64,000 nucleotides of DNA from Haloferula helveola (GTDB lineage: Bacteria > Verrucomicrobiota > Verrucomicrobiia > Verrucomicrobiales > Akkermansiaceae): assembly GCF_037076345.1 (NCBI RefSeq), contig NZ_AP024702.1, positions 1,364,001 to 1,428,000 on the forward strand, given 5' to 3'. Of this stretch, positions 33,536 through 41,817 are shown piece after piece (the first letter of the stretch is position 1; every line of letters begins with the position of its first letter). Position numbers and translations under genes: made by a program. Below the pieces are notes generated by a model that was not told the DNA's origin, made no database searches, and was given only the letters and a program-made list of their open reading frames with translations.

Positions 33536-34048
33536 TCAAAGCCTCATGACCTGACCTCGCCAGATCTCGGGCGGCCCGCGCCAGTCATGGAACAATCCGG
33601 CAAAGGCCGGGTCGGCACGATCATCCGCCGGGATTTCCCGGTGGACGATGAAGGCCGGACAATCAGCCGGGACCACCGCCTGCGGCAAGGCGCAGGTATC
33701 GTCTTCGGGAAGCTGATCATCGTGGCAGAAGCGGAGATGATGGTCGGGGTCACCGCCCCGCGCTTTTCCAATGAGCACACGCTCGAGCAAACTGTGCCGG
33801 TGATCGGCCGCCTCTCCCGGCGAATGGTGAAGTGTCACCTCGAAGCCGCCACGGGTCACGGAGCAGAGAACCTCGTGATCCCCCGAACGGTCACCCAGCG
33901 CCAGCAGGCTCGTCATAAGCGCCGGCATCCATGCAAGACTGATCGCGAGGAACCCGGCCACGACCAAAAGCCTTCTCCCGACGGTTCCGCTGGTGAAAGC
34001 GGTCCGCCCCGCACGCCGACGGCGGCTGGGATCGAGGCTCATGCCCAT
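33536..34048 (-). CDS. Hypothetical membrane-anchored protein
   Basis: The 170-residue protein has a basic N-terminus, one hydrophobic helix (about 25-52) and a His/Asp-rich region (TLHHSPGE, DHRHSLLERV, DPDHHLRFCHDD) that could bind metal. No family is recognised. A much longer plus-strand frame overlaps it, but that frame is the antisense of this gene and its neighbours. It follows the MBL-fold gene by 30 bases on the same strand, so it may end the menD transcript. Confidence 0.6.
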   Translation of the reverse strand: MGMSLDPSRRRRAGRTAFTSGTVGRRLLVVAGFLAISLAWMPALMTSLLALGDRSGDHEVLCSVTRGGFEVTLHHSPGEAADHRHSLLERVLIGKARGGDPDHHLRFCHDDQLPEDDTCALPQAVVPADCPAFIVHREIPADDRADPAFAGLFHDWRGPPEIWRGQVMRL

Positions 34049-34078
34049 GTAGCGATCATCCCCCCGATTTTCGTCGAT

Positions 34079-35053
34079 TCAAGCTGTGAAATCCCCGTCA
34101 TCCGTAGCCCCTCCCGATCGGAGCAACGGAATTTCCCACGATTCCCCGACAGCTCCGGTGACGAAACCCGCCACGTCGGCGGCCTCACAAGCGGCCCGCA
34201 AACGGATCGGCGGCTCGCCCATCGGTTCGTCGGTCAACCGGAAGGTGCCCCAATGCATCCCGACGGCCCGACGGCATCCGACATTCCGGAACACCTCAAC
34301 CGCCTCTTCCGGCGTCATGTGGACCGGCTTCATGAACCAGCGCGGCGAGTAGGCGCCGATCGGGATCATCCCGAAGTCCACCGGACCCAACCTCTCACCG
34401 ATCTCCCGGAATACCGGGCAGTAGCCGCTGTCCCCCGCATGCCAGAGACTCAAGCCCGATGCATCGATCCGGTAGCCGCACCAGTGCCCCCGATTCCGGT
34501 CGAATGCGGTCCGGGCCGTGAAGTGCTGCGCCGGTGTGGAGGTGACGCGGATTCCGGGAAGCAAGTCCCCGACCGACCACCACGGCAGCTCGATCACCTG
34601 GCGAAAGCCCTTCCTCTCCAGCCATCTGCCGTGACCTTCCGGGACCACCATCGGCGTATCCCGACCGAAACGACGGAGCGTCGGGAGCTCGAGATGATCG
34701 TAGTGGCTGTGACTGAGCAGGACGGCATCCACCGAACCAAGATCATCCAGCGTGCACGGCGGACGCACAAACCGCTTCAGCCCCGGCAGGGGAAACGGAG
34801 AGCAGTAATCCGAGAACACCGGGTCCACCAGGATCCGGCGACCTTCGCCCTCCAGCAGAAACGACGCATGCCCGAACCAGGTCGCGCGCCACCCGGAAGC
34901 CGGCAACGGCTGCGGGCTCCATGGCACGCTCCGGGCGGGCCGGTCCGGAGCGCCGCTTTCCGGATCGCCCGGTTCCACCCCGAGCTTCCACCGCAGGACG
35001 TCGCGAAATCGATGCCTCGGATGCGCCCACGGGTTCTCGAAGCGTTCGCTCAT
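34079..35053 (-). CDS. MBL-fold metallohydrolase (UlaG/NAPE-PLD-like)
   Basis: The 324-residue enzyme has the metallo-beta-lactamase fold of the NAPE-PLD/UlaG branch: WFGHASFLLEGEG, LVDPVFSDYCSPFP, the zinc-binding LSHSHYDHLE, TPAQHFTART, LWHAGDSGY and GMHWGTFRLTDEP. Relatives hydrolyse phosphodiester or lactone bonds; the substrate here is unknown. ATG 35053 overlaps the menD stop as ATGA, so it is translated with MenD. Whether it takes part in quinone synthesis is open. Confidence 0.9.
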   Translation of the reverse strand: MSERFENPWAHPRHRFRDVLRWKLGVEPGDPESGAPDRPARSVPWSPQPLPASGWRATWFGHASFLLEGEGRRILVDPVFSDYCSPFPLPGLKRFVRPPCTLDDLGSVDAVLLSHSHYDHLELPTLRRFGRDTPMVVPEGHGRWLERKGFRQVIELPWWSVGDLLPGIRVTSTPAQHFTARTAFDRNRGHWCGYRIDASGLSLWHAGDSGYCPVFREIGERLGPVDFGMIPIGAYSPRWFMKPVHMTPEEAVEVFRNVGCRRAVGMHWGTFRLTDEPMGEPPIRLRAACEAADVAGFVTGAVGESWEIPLLRSGGATDDGDFTA

Positions 35054-36603
35054 GCATCGAACTTTTCCCAGAACGCCGCGGTCTCCTTCTCGGAAGGAAC
35101 GAGTTCGACCAAGAGCGGCACTTCACCGGGTTCGAGGCCGTCGAAATCGTCCTGGCCGGTGACTCGCAGGTAGCCCATACCCCACATCGCCGCCCAGTTT
35201 TCGAGCGACTGGGTGTGGGCATTGAGCATCAGCTCGCGCGCCCGTTCGTTCATCGCTTGGAGGCGCGGCACCCGCGTGAATATTCTGCCGCCGCCGTTGT
35301 TGATCACGACCAGCACCCGGCCCTCGCGCTCGATCTGTCCGAGCATCGCCGGCGCGGCGAGATCATAGAGAGCGGTCAGGTCACCGATCACGCACCACGC
35401 GTCCTTCTTCGATGCCGACGATCCCAGCCAGGTCGAGATCTGACCGTCGATCCCGTTGGCCCCGCGATTGGCGCGGGTCTCCGGAATCGGCCGGTCCCAC
35501 TGGGCGAAAAGGTTCCACTCGCGGATGGGCAGGCTGTTGCCGAGAAACAGCCCGCTCCCCAGAGCGGCGTAGTGGGAGAGGGTCCGCAGCATGCCCGGTT
35601 CGCTGTCGGGATAGGCCTGCAGCAGTTCATCGGTCTCCGCCGCCCGCCGGGAACGTTCGACGAGATAATCGAGGGCATCATCGGCTTGTTCGACCTCACC
35701 AAGGGCCCGGATCGCCTGGCCGACCGGCGCATGGATCGTATGCGTCTCCCTTGCCAGTCCCGGCCATCCGCTGCGGGTGACATTCCACACGTCGGTCTCG
35801 GGCAGGTCTTCGAGATCCCTCCAGAAACGTCCGGACGGCACGGACCCAAGTCGCAGCACCTTGCCGGGCGGCTCGGCTTTCAGAACCCGATCGGGATCGG
35901 GCAGCACGAATGGCGCGAGCGCCTCGCGCAGCCCGCTCGTCGCTTCCGCTACAACCGGCACCTTCAGGTCGTGGATGAAGTGATACACCGGCTCGCGATC
36001 CTCCGGCTCCAACTCGCCGATCATGACGACCAATCCGAGGTAGAGGTCGTCTTTCAGCCAGCGCGCGAGCGCGGAGACCGCCAGACGCGGCCAAACGGGC
36101 GACGCTCCCGACGCGACAAACCCCGGCCCTCCCCATTCACCCACCTCGAATTCTTCCTCAAGCTCGACGTTCACATGCCATGGAGAGCGGCGGTCCCAGT
36201 TTTCCCAGTCACCGCTGCCGGCGTAGCCGCCGAAAATATCCGGCTGCACGATCGACTGGGGTGCACCGGTGTTGCGAAACCGTGCCGGCCGGTCAGCGGT
36301 CAGCAGGACCAGCGGCCGCCCTTGGTAGCAGGCCTCGATCACTGCGGGCAGAAGCTCGGCCACCGCGGTTCCACTGGTCGTCACCACCGCACACGGTTCC
36401 CCGGACATCGTACGGCCCAGCGCGAAGAATGCCGCCGAGCGCTCCTCGAAATGGCGGCGGAGGGTGACATGGCCCGCCGTTTCGGCCTGAGCCAGCACCT
36501 CCACCAGCACCGCATTCCGCGCGCCGGCACACACCACGAACTCGCGAATCCCCTGCTCGAGGCAATTGCGGACCGTCTCCACCGCCGTTTCCCAAACCGT
36601 CAC
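35050..36603 (-). CDS. menD: SEPHCHC synthase MenD
   Basis: MenD uses thiamine diphosphate to join isochorismate and 2-oxoglutarate, the first committed menaquinone step. The 517-residue protein has the N-terminal pyrimidine-binding part (CAGARNAVLVEVL, HFEERSAAFFALG, VTTSGTAVAELLPAV, LTADRPARFRNTGAPQSI) and a C-terminal diphosphate-binding part (VIGDLTALYDL, VINNGGGRIF). RNTGAPQSI matches the MenD segment usually written R..GANQTI. Start GTG 36603; usual length is about 550. It is separated from the other men genes by 15 kb. No isochorismate synthase gene is in the window. Confidence 0.92.
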   Translation of the reverse strand: MTVWETAVETVRNCLEQGIREFVVCAGARNAVLVEVLAQAETAGHVTLRRHFEERSAAFFALGRTMSGEPCAVVTTSGTAVAELLPAVIEACYQGRPLVLLTADRPARFRNTGAPQSIVQPDIFGGYAGSGDWENWDRRSPWHVNVELEEEFEVGEWGGPGFVASGASPVWPRLAVSALARWLKDDLYLGLVVMIGELEPEDREPVYHFIHDLKVPVVAEATSGLREALAPFVLPDPDRVLKAEPPGKVLRLGSVPSGRFWRDLEDLPETDVWNVTRSGWPGLARETHTIHAPVGQAIRALGEVEQADDALDYLVERSRRAAETDELLQAYPDSEPGMLRTLSHYAALGSGLFLGNSLPIREWNLFAQWDRPIPETRANRGANGIDGQISTWLGSSASKKDAWCVIGDLTALYDLAAPAMLGQIEREGRVLVVINNGGGRIFTRVPRLQAMNERARELMLNAHTQSLENWAAMWGMGYLRVTGQDDFDGLEPGEVPLLVELVPSEKETAAFWEKFDA

Positions 36604-36631
36604 GGCGCGATGCTAGAGCATGGAGCGCCGA

Positions 36632-37150
36632 TTATGAAATCGGCATCTTCGGGACCGACTCGGATGATGACTTCATCACGGGAAAGCCGCCCTTCAGCTC
36701 CCCCATCCGCAGCCGCTTGGTCCAGCGGATGGCAAGACCGAGCGGAATGAGGCAAAGGACACCGAACGAAGCGTCGATTGCCCGCCACCCGAGCGGGATC
36801 TCCCGGATCGCTCCCCACACCGAGGCAAAAGGAAGCACCAGCACGGAAGCCGCCACGCCTACCCATAGGACCGCTTCGTACCGGACGGGATCTTTCCACG
36901 GCAGCAGGAAGAACATCGCGATCACCAAGTGGGCGAAGGCGAGCCAGTCGGTGCCGTAGGCGACGAAAGGATACGACGCGTAAGTCGCCGCAAGGCCATC
37001 ACGGACGTAGTGGATCCACCAACCGAGTTCGGTCGACAGGTCCAGCCGGGCCGCCAGCACGTTCAGTTCGAGCAGCAAGGGGAACGCGGTCAGCCCGCTG
37101 ACCACCAGCCCGACCACGACCGTTCCGATCATCCAGCGTATCCGTTTCAT
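36632..37150 (-). CDS. Integral membrane protein of unknown function
   Basis: The 172-residue protein has four hydrophobic helices (starting near residues 8, 62, 88 and 125) and no family that I recognise. ATG 37150 places a basic MKRIRW start before the first helix; the open frame runs further upstream without support. It lies between uvrC and menD on the same strand, 28 bases before the menD start. A quinone-related role is only suggested by position. Confidence 0.7.
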   Translation of the reverse strand: MKRIRWMIGTVVVGLVVSGLTAFPLLLELNVLAARLDLSTELGWWIHYVRDGLAATYASYPFVAYGTDWLAFAHLVIAMFFLLPWKDPVRYEAVLWVGVAASVLVLPFASVWGAIREIPLGWRAIDASFGVLCLIPLGLAIRWTKRLRMGELKGGFPVMKSSSESVPKMPIS

Positions 37151-37220
37151 CACATGGAGACCGTCCTCCCTTGCTGTGAAACAAAGATGACCGTCGGATG
37201 AAAATGAGGGCAAAGGCCCG

Positions 37221-38765
37221 TTAACCCAGCCAATCGAGGATCGCTTCGGCGCTGCGTTCGGAAATTCCGGGAAGGGCGGCAAGCTCGCCGACGCTCGCCT
37301 TACGGATGCGCGCGACGCTGCCGAATTTCTCGAGCAACTGCTGCTTCCGCTTCGGCGAGATCGCGGGGCAATCGTCGAGGACGCTTTCCTTCATCCTTCG
37401 ACGGTAAAGCAACTCATTGTAGCCATTGGCGAACCGGTGCGCCTCGTCGCGGATCCGTTGCAGCAACTTCAGTGCGCCCCGCTCGTGGGGAATCAGGATC
37501 GGCTCGCTTTTTCCCGGAACGAAGACTTCCTCACGCTGCTTCGCGAGGCCGATGACGGGCAACTCATGCAAACCGAGTTGGCGCAGCTCCCTCACTGCCG
37601 ATGAGAGCTGCCCCTTGCCGCCGTCGACGATCACCAGGTCGGGAAGCACGATTTTCGCCCTCCCTTCCTTCGCAAGCCGCCTCTGGATCTCGACAATGTC
37701 TTCCTGCGAATCGTCGAGATCGGGAACCGCCTCCCAGTTCTCTTTGAGGATCCGCGAATAGCGTCGCCGGATCACCTCGGCCATCGAGGCGAAGTCATCC
37801 TGCCCCTCCACCGTGCGGATCCGGTAGCGGCGGTAGTTCCGGTTGTCGGGCCTGCCTTCGGTGAAGCGCACCATCGACGCCACAATGTGGTTCGAGGAAA
37901 CGTTCGAAATGTCGAAGCACTCCATGACCCGAGGCGGACCCTCCAGTCCGAGTTCCTCGCCAAGTTCGGCGAGATCCTCGATGGGCTTCACCGTCGTCGG
38001 CACACCGCGCCCCCGGGTGAACTGGCGGGTCGGATTCAGCGTCTTGCGCAGGTTGTCCAACACGTCGCGCAACAGCGCCGCCTTCTCGAAATCCAATCGC
38101 CCCGCCGCCTTTTCCATTTCGTCCTCGATCTCTTGGAAAACCTCCCGCCGCCCCTTGCCGGAGAGGATGTCGCAGGCCTCGTCGACCTTTGCCATGTAGT
38201 CTTCGCGAGAGACCCGCCCGACACAGGGCGCGGAGCAGTTCCGGATGACGTCCGCATTGCAATGCTTGTAGGCGACCTCATCCGGCACACGTGGGCGGCA
38301 CACCCGGAGGCCGTAGCGACGATTGACCCAGTTGATCGTCGCACGCAGCGCTCCGGAATGCGCGAACGGACCGAAGTAGCGACCTCCGTCCTCCTTTTTC
38401 AAACGAGTCAGCACGAACCTTGGCCAGGGCTCGGACGGATCGAGCTTCACCAGCAGAAAGCGTTTGTCGTCGCGGAACGAGACATTGTAACGCGGGCGAT
38501 AGTCCTTGATCAGCTTGCCTTCCAGAAGGAGTGCCTCGGCCTCGTTGCGGACCTGGTGGATCTCGAAGTCCGCGATGGTGTCGATCAGCGCCCGCGTCTT
38601 CAAGTCGGCCCGGGTTTTCCGCGACGCCATGAAGTAAGAAGACAATCGCTTCCGAAGGTCCCGCGCCTTGCCGACATAGATGATCGACCCGAGACGATCC
38701 TTCATCAGATACACCCCGGGTTGGTGCGGGACCTCCCGCAGCTTGGCTTTCAGATCGACGGCCAC
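37221..38765 (-). CDS. uvrC: Excinuclease ABC subunit C
   Basis: UvrC makes the two incisions flanking a DNA lesion in nucleotide excision repair. The 514-residue protein has the GIY-YIG nuclease (PGVYLMKD, IIYVGKARDLRKRLSSYF), the Cys region (HCNADVIRNCSAPCVGRVSR), a UVR motif (about 200-235), the RNase H-like half (ECFDISNVSSNHIVASMV, VIVDGGKGQLSSAV, DEAHRFAN) and a C-terminal helix-hairpin-helix pair. The length is shorter than the 590-610 typical of E. coli type, mainly in the C-terminal part. The start is GTG 38765. Confidence 0.95.
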   Translation of the reverse strand: MAVDLKAKLREVPHQPGVYLMKDRLGSIIYVGKARDLRKRLSSYFMASRKTRADLKTRALIDTIADFEIHQVRNEAEALLLEGKLIKDYRPRYNVSFRDDKRFLLVKLDPSEPWPRFVLTRLKKEDGGRYFGPFAHSGALRATINWVNRRYGLRVCRPRVPDEVAYKHCNADVIRNCSAPCVGRVSREDYMAKVDEACDILSGKGRREVFQEIEDEMEKAAGRLDFEKAALLRDVLDNLRKTLNPTRQFTRGRGVPTTVKPIEDLAELGEELGLEGPPRVMECFDISNVSSNHIVASMVRFTEGRPDNRNYRRYRIRTVEGQDDFASMAEVIRRRYSRILKENWEAVPDLDDSQEDIVEIQRRLAKEGRAKIVLPDLVIVDGGKGQLSSAVRELRQLGLHELPVIGLAKQREEVFVPGKSEPILIPHERGALKLLQRIRDEAHRFANGYNELLYRRRMKESVLDDCPAISPKRKQQLLEKFGSVARIRKASVGELAALPGISERSAEAILDWLG

Positions 38766-38822
38766 CCTTGCCGAAATAGGCGGCGGACGGAGCGAGGGCG
38801 CAACCGGAAAACTTGGAGACGT

Positions 38823-40211
38823 TCAGCCTTCCCGCAGCTTGCGGCGGACCTGGATCGGCAGGATCCAGCCGGTAATAAGGATAATCGTCCCACCCATGGC
38901 CAGCAGCATCATGGTCATGCCGCCGAAATGCAGGGCGAGGTAAGCCGCCACCGCAAGCACGCCGGTCTCGACAAACTGCACGCGGGCAAGGCGCTGGACC
39001 TGGCCGGTACCGATCATCAGCGCGTGGTTCAGATGACGCCAGACATGAGCCGCGAAGTAGAACGCATAGGCGGCGAGAACCGGTCGGCCGACGGCAGAGA
39101 ACTCGTCCCCGAGCCACAGATGCATGCCCCACGGACCGATGAGGATGATACCGGTCGCCGAGGCCAAGGCGATCCCGCCACCGTAAAGGTAGAGTTTCCT
39201 AGCCGCACCCCTCGCCCAATCGTGATCTCCACGGGCGAGCGCCTCGGAAACCGCCGGCCAGGTCGGCGTGCTGAGCATGATCACGAACCCGAGCTGCATG
39301 ATCGTCAACGCAATCAGTGGTCCGTAGAGCGCGACCTCCTCGGGTCCGCCGTCACGACCTACCAACCATCCGCAGAAGTTGAACTCCACCACACCGACCA
39401 GCAGGCAGCAGGTCGCGAAGGCAAAGCCATCGCCGATCAGGTGCCGGGCGATGCTGCGGTCGAAGAGCTTCAGTCGCGGTATCAGGTTCGGATGCCCCCG
39501 CCAGAGCCCGACCGTATTGCACAGTTTGGCCATCACCACCGATCCATGGATCGCGAGCACAAGGTACCATACCTGCGGAAAGAACCAGATACCTCCGGCG
39601 ACAAGAGCCGCCGCAAGCACGTTGCCAAATGCCCCCCACATGTTGGTCTTCGCCACCTCCAACAATCCTTCCCGCATACGGTCGGTCAGATTGAGCAGGA
39701 ACAGCATCATGAACAACCCGAGGCCGAGCCACAGGGCCGGGCGCATCACGTCGCCGGTGCCGGCGTAGTCGTCGCCGAAAAGCGTGTCGATCGGCAGGGT
39801 CGCCAGAACACCGCCGAGCACCAACCCGGTGAGCAGCGCCATGCCGAGCATCAGGAAGAAGGCGGTCGACGCGAGTGCCCTGCGTTTCGCGATATCGCCG
39901 CTCGCCCCCGTGGACGAGATGCCGTGGGCAAGCGCCGGTCCGATCCCAACCTCCAGAAGATGGACGGTCGAGAGCGCGAGGCTGACACTCGTGTAGATCC
40001 CGAACTCGGCCCGGCCCATCACCCGGACCGCCAAAGGAATCGCGAGCAACTGGAGCAGCCCGGTCCCCGCCTTCGAAACAAACGAGGTGACCACGGCGAG
40101 GCGGATCGATCGATCCCGCCTCGACGCGTGTTCCTGTCGCTCGTCCGGCTCCACACCGCAGATCGTATCCATTTCGCGGAGTGGAGGAAGCTCGGCGGTG
40201 TCAGCAGGCAC
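38823..40211 (-). CDS. Polysaccharide flippase (Wzx-type)
   Basis: The 462-residue protein has about 12 membrane helices of the MATE/MVF polysaccharide transporter type: GRAEFGIYTSVSLALSTVH, QLLAIPLAVRV, and a long C-terminal half. It would move lipid-linked oligosaccharide across the inner membrane. GTG 40211 overlaps the preceding glycosyltransferase gene by 11 bases; ATG 40172 is an alternative that removes 13 residues. It is the last gene of the exopolysaccharide locus on this strand. Confidence 0.88.
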   Translation of the reverse strand: MPADTAELPPLREMDTICGVEPDERQEHASRRDRSIRLAVVTSFVSKAGTGLLQLLAIPLAVRVMGRAEFGIYTSVSLALSTVHLLEVGIGPALAHGISSTGASGDIAKRRALASTAFFLMLGMALLTGLVLGGVLATLPIDTLFGDDYAGTGDVMRPALWLGLGLFMMLFLLNLTDRMREGLLEVAKTNMWGAFGNVLAAALVAGGIWFFPQVWYLVLAIHGSVVMAKLCNTVGLWRGHPNLIPRLKLFDRSIARHLIGDGFAFATCCLLVGVVEFNFCGWLVGRDGGPEEVALYGPLIALTIMQLGFVIMLSTPTWPAVSEALARGDHDWARGAARKLYLYGGGIALASATGIILIGPWGMHLWLGDEFSAVGRPVLAAYAFYFAAHVWRHLNHALMIGTGQVQRLARVQFVETGVLAVAAYLALHFGGMTMMLLAMGGTIILITGWILPIQVRRKLREG

Positions 40212-41712
40212 CTTTGCGTTTGATCAGGGTCATCACCATGATCTGGAAATCGAGGAAGAAGTTCCAGTTCTCGATGTAGTCGAGGTCGAACTTCACCCGC
40301 TCTTTCAGACAGGTATCACCCCGCAGTCCGTGCACCTGCGCCCAGCCGGTCAGGCCCGGCTTGACGTTGTGACGGACGTTGTAGTGGCGGATCTCCTCCT
40401 TAAAGCCCTCGATCAGCTCGGGGCGCTCGGGACGGGGTCCGACGAGACTCATTTCGCCGCGCAGCACGTTCCAGAACTGGGGCAGCTCGTCGATGTTCCA
40501 TGCGCGCATGAATGCGCCCACCTTCAGGCGGCGCGGATCGTCCTGCACCGTCCACCCCGGAGTTCCGGCCACTTCCGCATCCGGCTTCATGCTGCGGATC
40601 TTGAGGATGTCGAACGGCCGGCCGTTGAGGCCGATCCGACGCTGGCGGTAGATGACCGAGCCCGGCGACTCGAGATACACGAGGGTCGCGAACACCGCCA
40701 TGATCGGCGCCGCCACCAACAAGCCGAAGATCGCACCGCAGATATCGACCAACCGCTTGGTGATGTTGTTGAAGGTGTGGTGGAGTGGCAGGCGCCCGAT
40801 GCCGAGCACCGGCATGCCATGGATGCTCTCGAACTGCAGGCCGGATACGAGGATCTGGAAACAGCTCGGCACCAACTTGAAGTCGATGAACTCCTTGCCG
40901 CAGGTCTCGGCAAGCTCGAGCATCGATTCGCGGCTCAGCGAGGAGTCGACCGCCATCACGATGTCCGCGCCCGACTCGCGGATGATCTCACGGACCTCCG
41001 AGAACTCGCCGAGTACCGGCACCTCGTTGGGAGGCATCGAATCCTCCGTCCCGAGCCCTTCCGGCAGAATCACGCCGGCAACGCTGTAGCGGTGCGCGCG
41101 CCCTTGGGAGAAGCGCGCAACCGTGCGCTCGCACTCGGAATTCCAGCCGATGAAGACCACCTTCTGACGCAATGCCGAGGCGATCGGTTCGCGGCGCATC
41201 AGGCAATAGAGCAGCCAGCGCCAGAGACCGAGGCCGAACATCGCACCACCGGCCGCGAGCAGACAGTAGACTCGGCTGATCGGTGGATCGATCTTGAGCA
41301 ACAGGGTGACGCTCAGGAAGGCCGCCAGCCAGATCGCACATGCCTTGAAGATCGACCGCAGCGTCCGGCGGATCGCCAGGAAGTAGCGCGGGTCGTGCAG
41401 ACGGAAATTCGCGAGGAAGAACATCAGCGACACGCTGCCCAGCAGCACGTGGCCGAGGTAGCTGCGCAGCTCCATCGACGCGTTCGTCACACCGACCTGA
41501 GCCAGCCCGGTTTCGAAGCGGAGCAGGTAGGCGGTGAGCAACGCCATCATCACCACTGCCGCGTCGCCGAGGAAACTCAGGGCAACCAGCTTTTGGTGAG
41601 CCACCCAGGCACGGTGGCGATGGCGGAGGGCGTAGCGCCCTTCAGCAGGTGGGACAATGGGGGGACGGCACGCGGGGGGAGCGCCCGTCCTTTCGGATTC
41701 GGCTGTTTTCAT
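40201..41712 (-). CDS. Undecaprenyl-phosphate sugar phosphotransferase (exopolysaccharide initiating enzyme)
   Basis: The 503-residue enzyme transfers a sugar-1-phosphate to the lipid carrier and so starts the repeat unit. It has about five N-terminal helices (about 40-180), a CoA-binding-like middle domain (VVFIGWNSECERTVARF) and the bacterial sugar transferase domain at the C-terminus: RLVDICGAIFGLL, IYRQRRIGLNGRPF, LPQFWNVLRGEMSLVGPRPE and KPGLTGWAQV. This is the WcaJ/EpsE type. ATG 41712 is used rather than the longer frame. It is preceded by G-run-rich DNA. Confidence 0.93.
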   Translation of the reverse strand: MKTAESERTGAPPACRPPIVPPAEGRYALRHRHRAWVAHQKLVALSFLGDAAVVMMALLTAYLLRFETGLAQVGVTNASMELRSYLGHVLLGSVSLMFFLANFRLHDPRYFLAIRRTLRSIFKACAIWLAAFLSVTLLLKIDPPISRVYCLLAAGGAMFGLGLWRWLLYCLMRREPIASALRQKVVFIGWNSECERTVARFSQGRAHRYSVAGVILPEGLGTEDSMPPNEVPVLGEFSEVREIIRESGADIVMAVDSSLSRESMLELAETCGKEFIDFKLVPSCFQILVSGLQFESIHGMPVLGIGRLPLHHTFNNITKRLVDICGAIFGLLVAAPIMAVFATLVYLESPGSVIYRQRRIGLNGRPFDILKIRSMKPDAEVAGTPGWTVQDDPRRLKVGAFMRAWNIDELPQFWNVLRGEMSLVGPRPERPELIEGFKEEIRHYNVRHNVKPGLTGWAQVHGLRGDTCLKERVKFDLDYIENWNFFLDFQIMVMTLIKRKGAC

Positions 41713-41817
41713 GTTCGGGGGGATGGGGGGAAGAACACGGGACGGTGCCCGCGCCGTGCTCCACTGGGTGGGCGGAGCACTCGGTATTCTCAAACGAAAT
41801 GACCGGGGGAGTCAATG
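41713..41817 (-). other. Short gap between capsule genes with C-rich leader
   Basis: These 105 bases separate the tyrosine-kinase-like gene from the initiating transferase. On the coding strand, runs of six C occur twice within 20 bases before the ATG. No terminator or open frame is evident. Confidence 0.3.

Noticed and set aside
33494-36750. Long plus-strand frames (559 and 609 residues) across the menD/MBL region
   Set aside because: They are antisense to genes with clear family motifs and lack conserved features; long spurious frames are common at this GC content.
37887-40223. 778-residue plus-strand frame
   Set aside because: Antisense to uvrC and the flippase gene, both unmistakable; composition rich in Arg, His and Gln without motifs.
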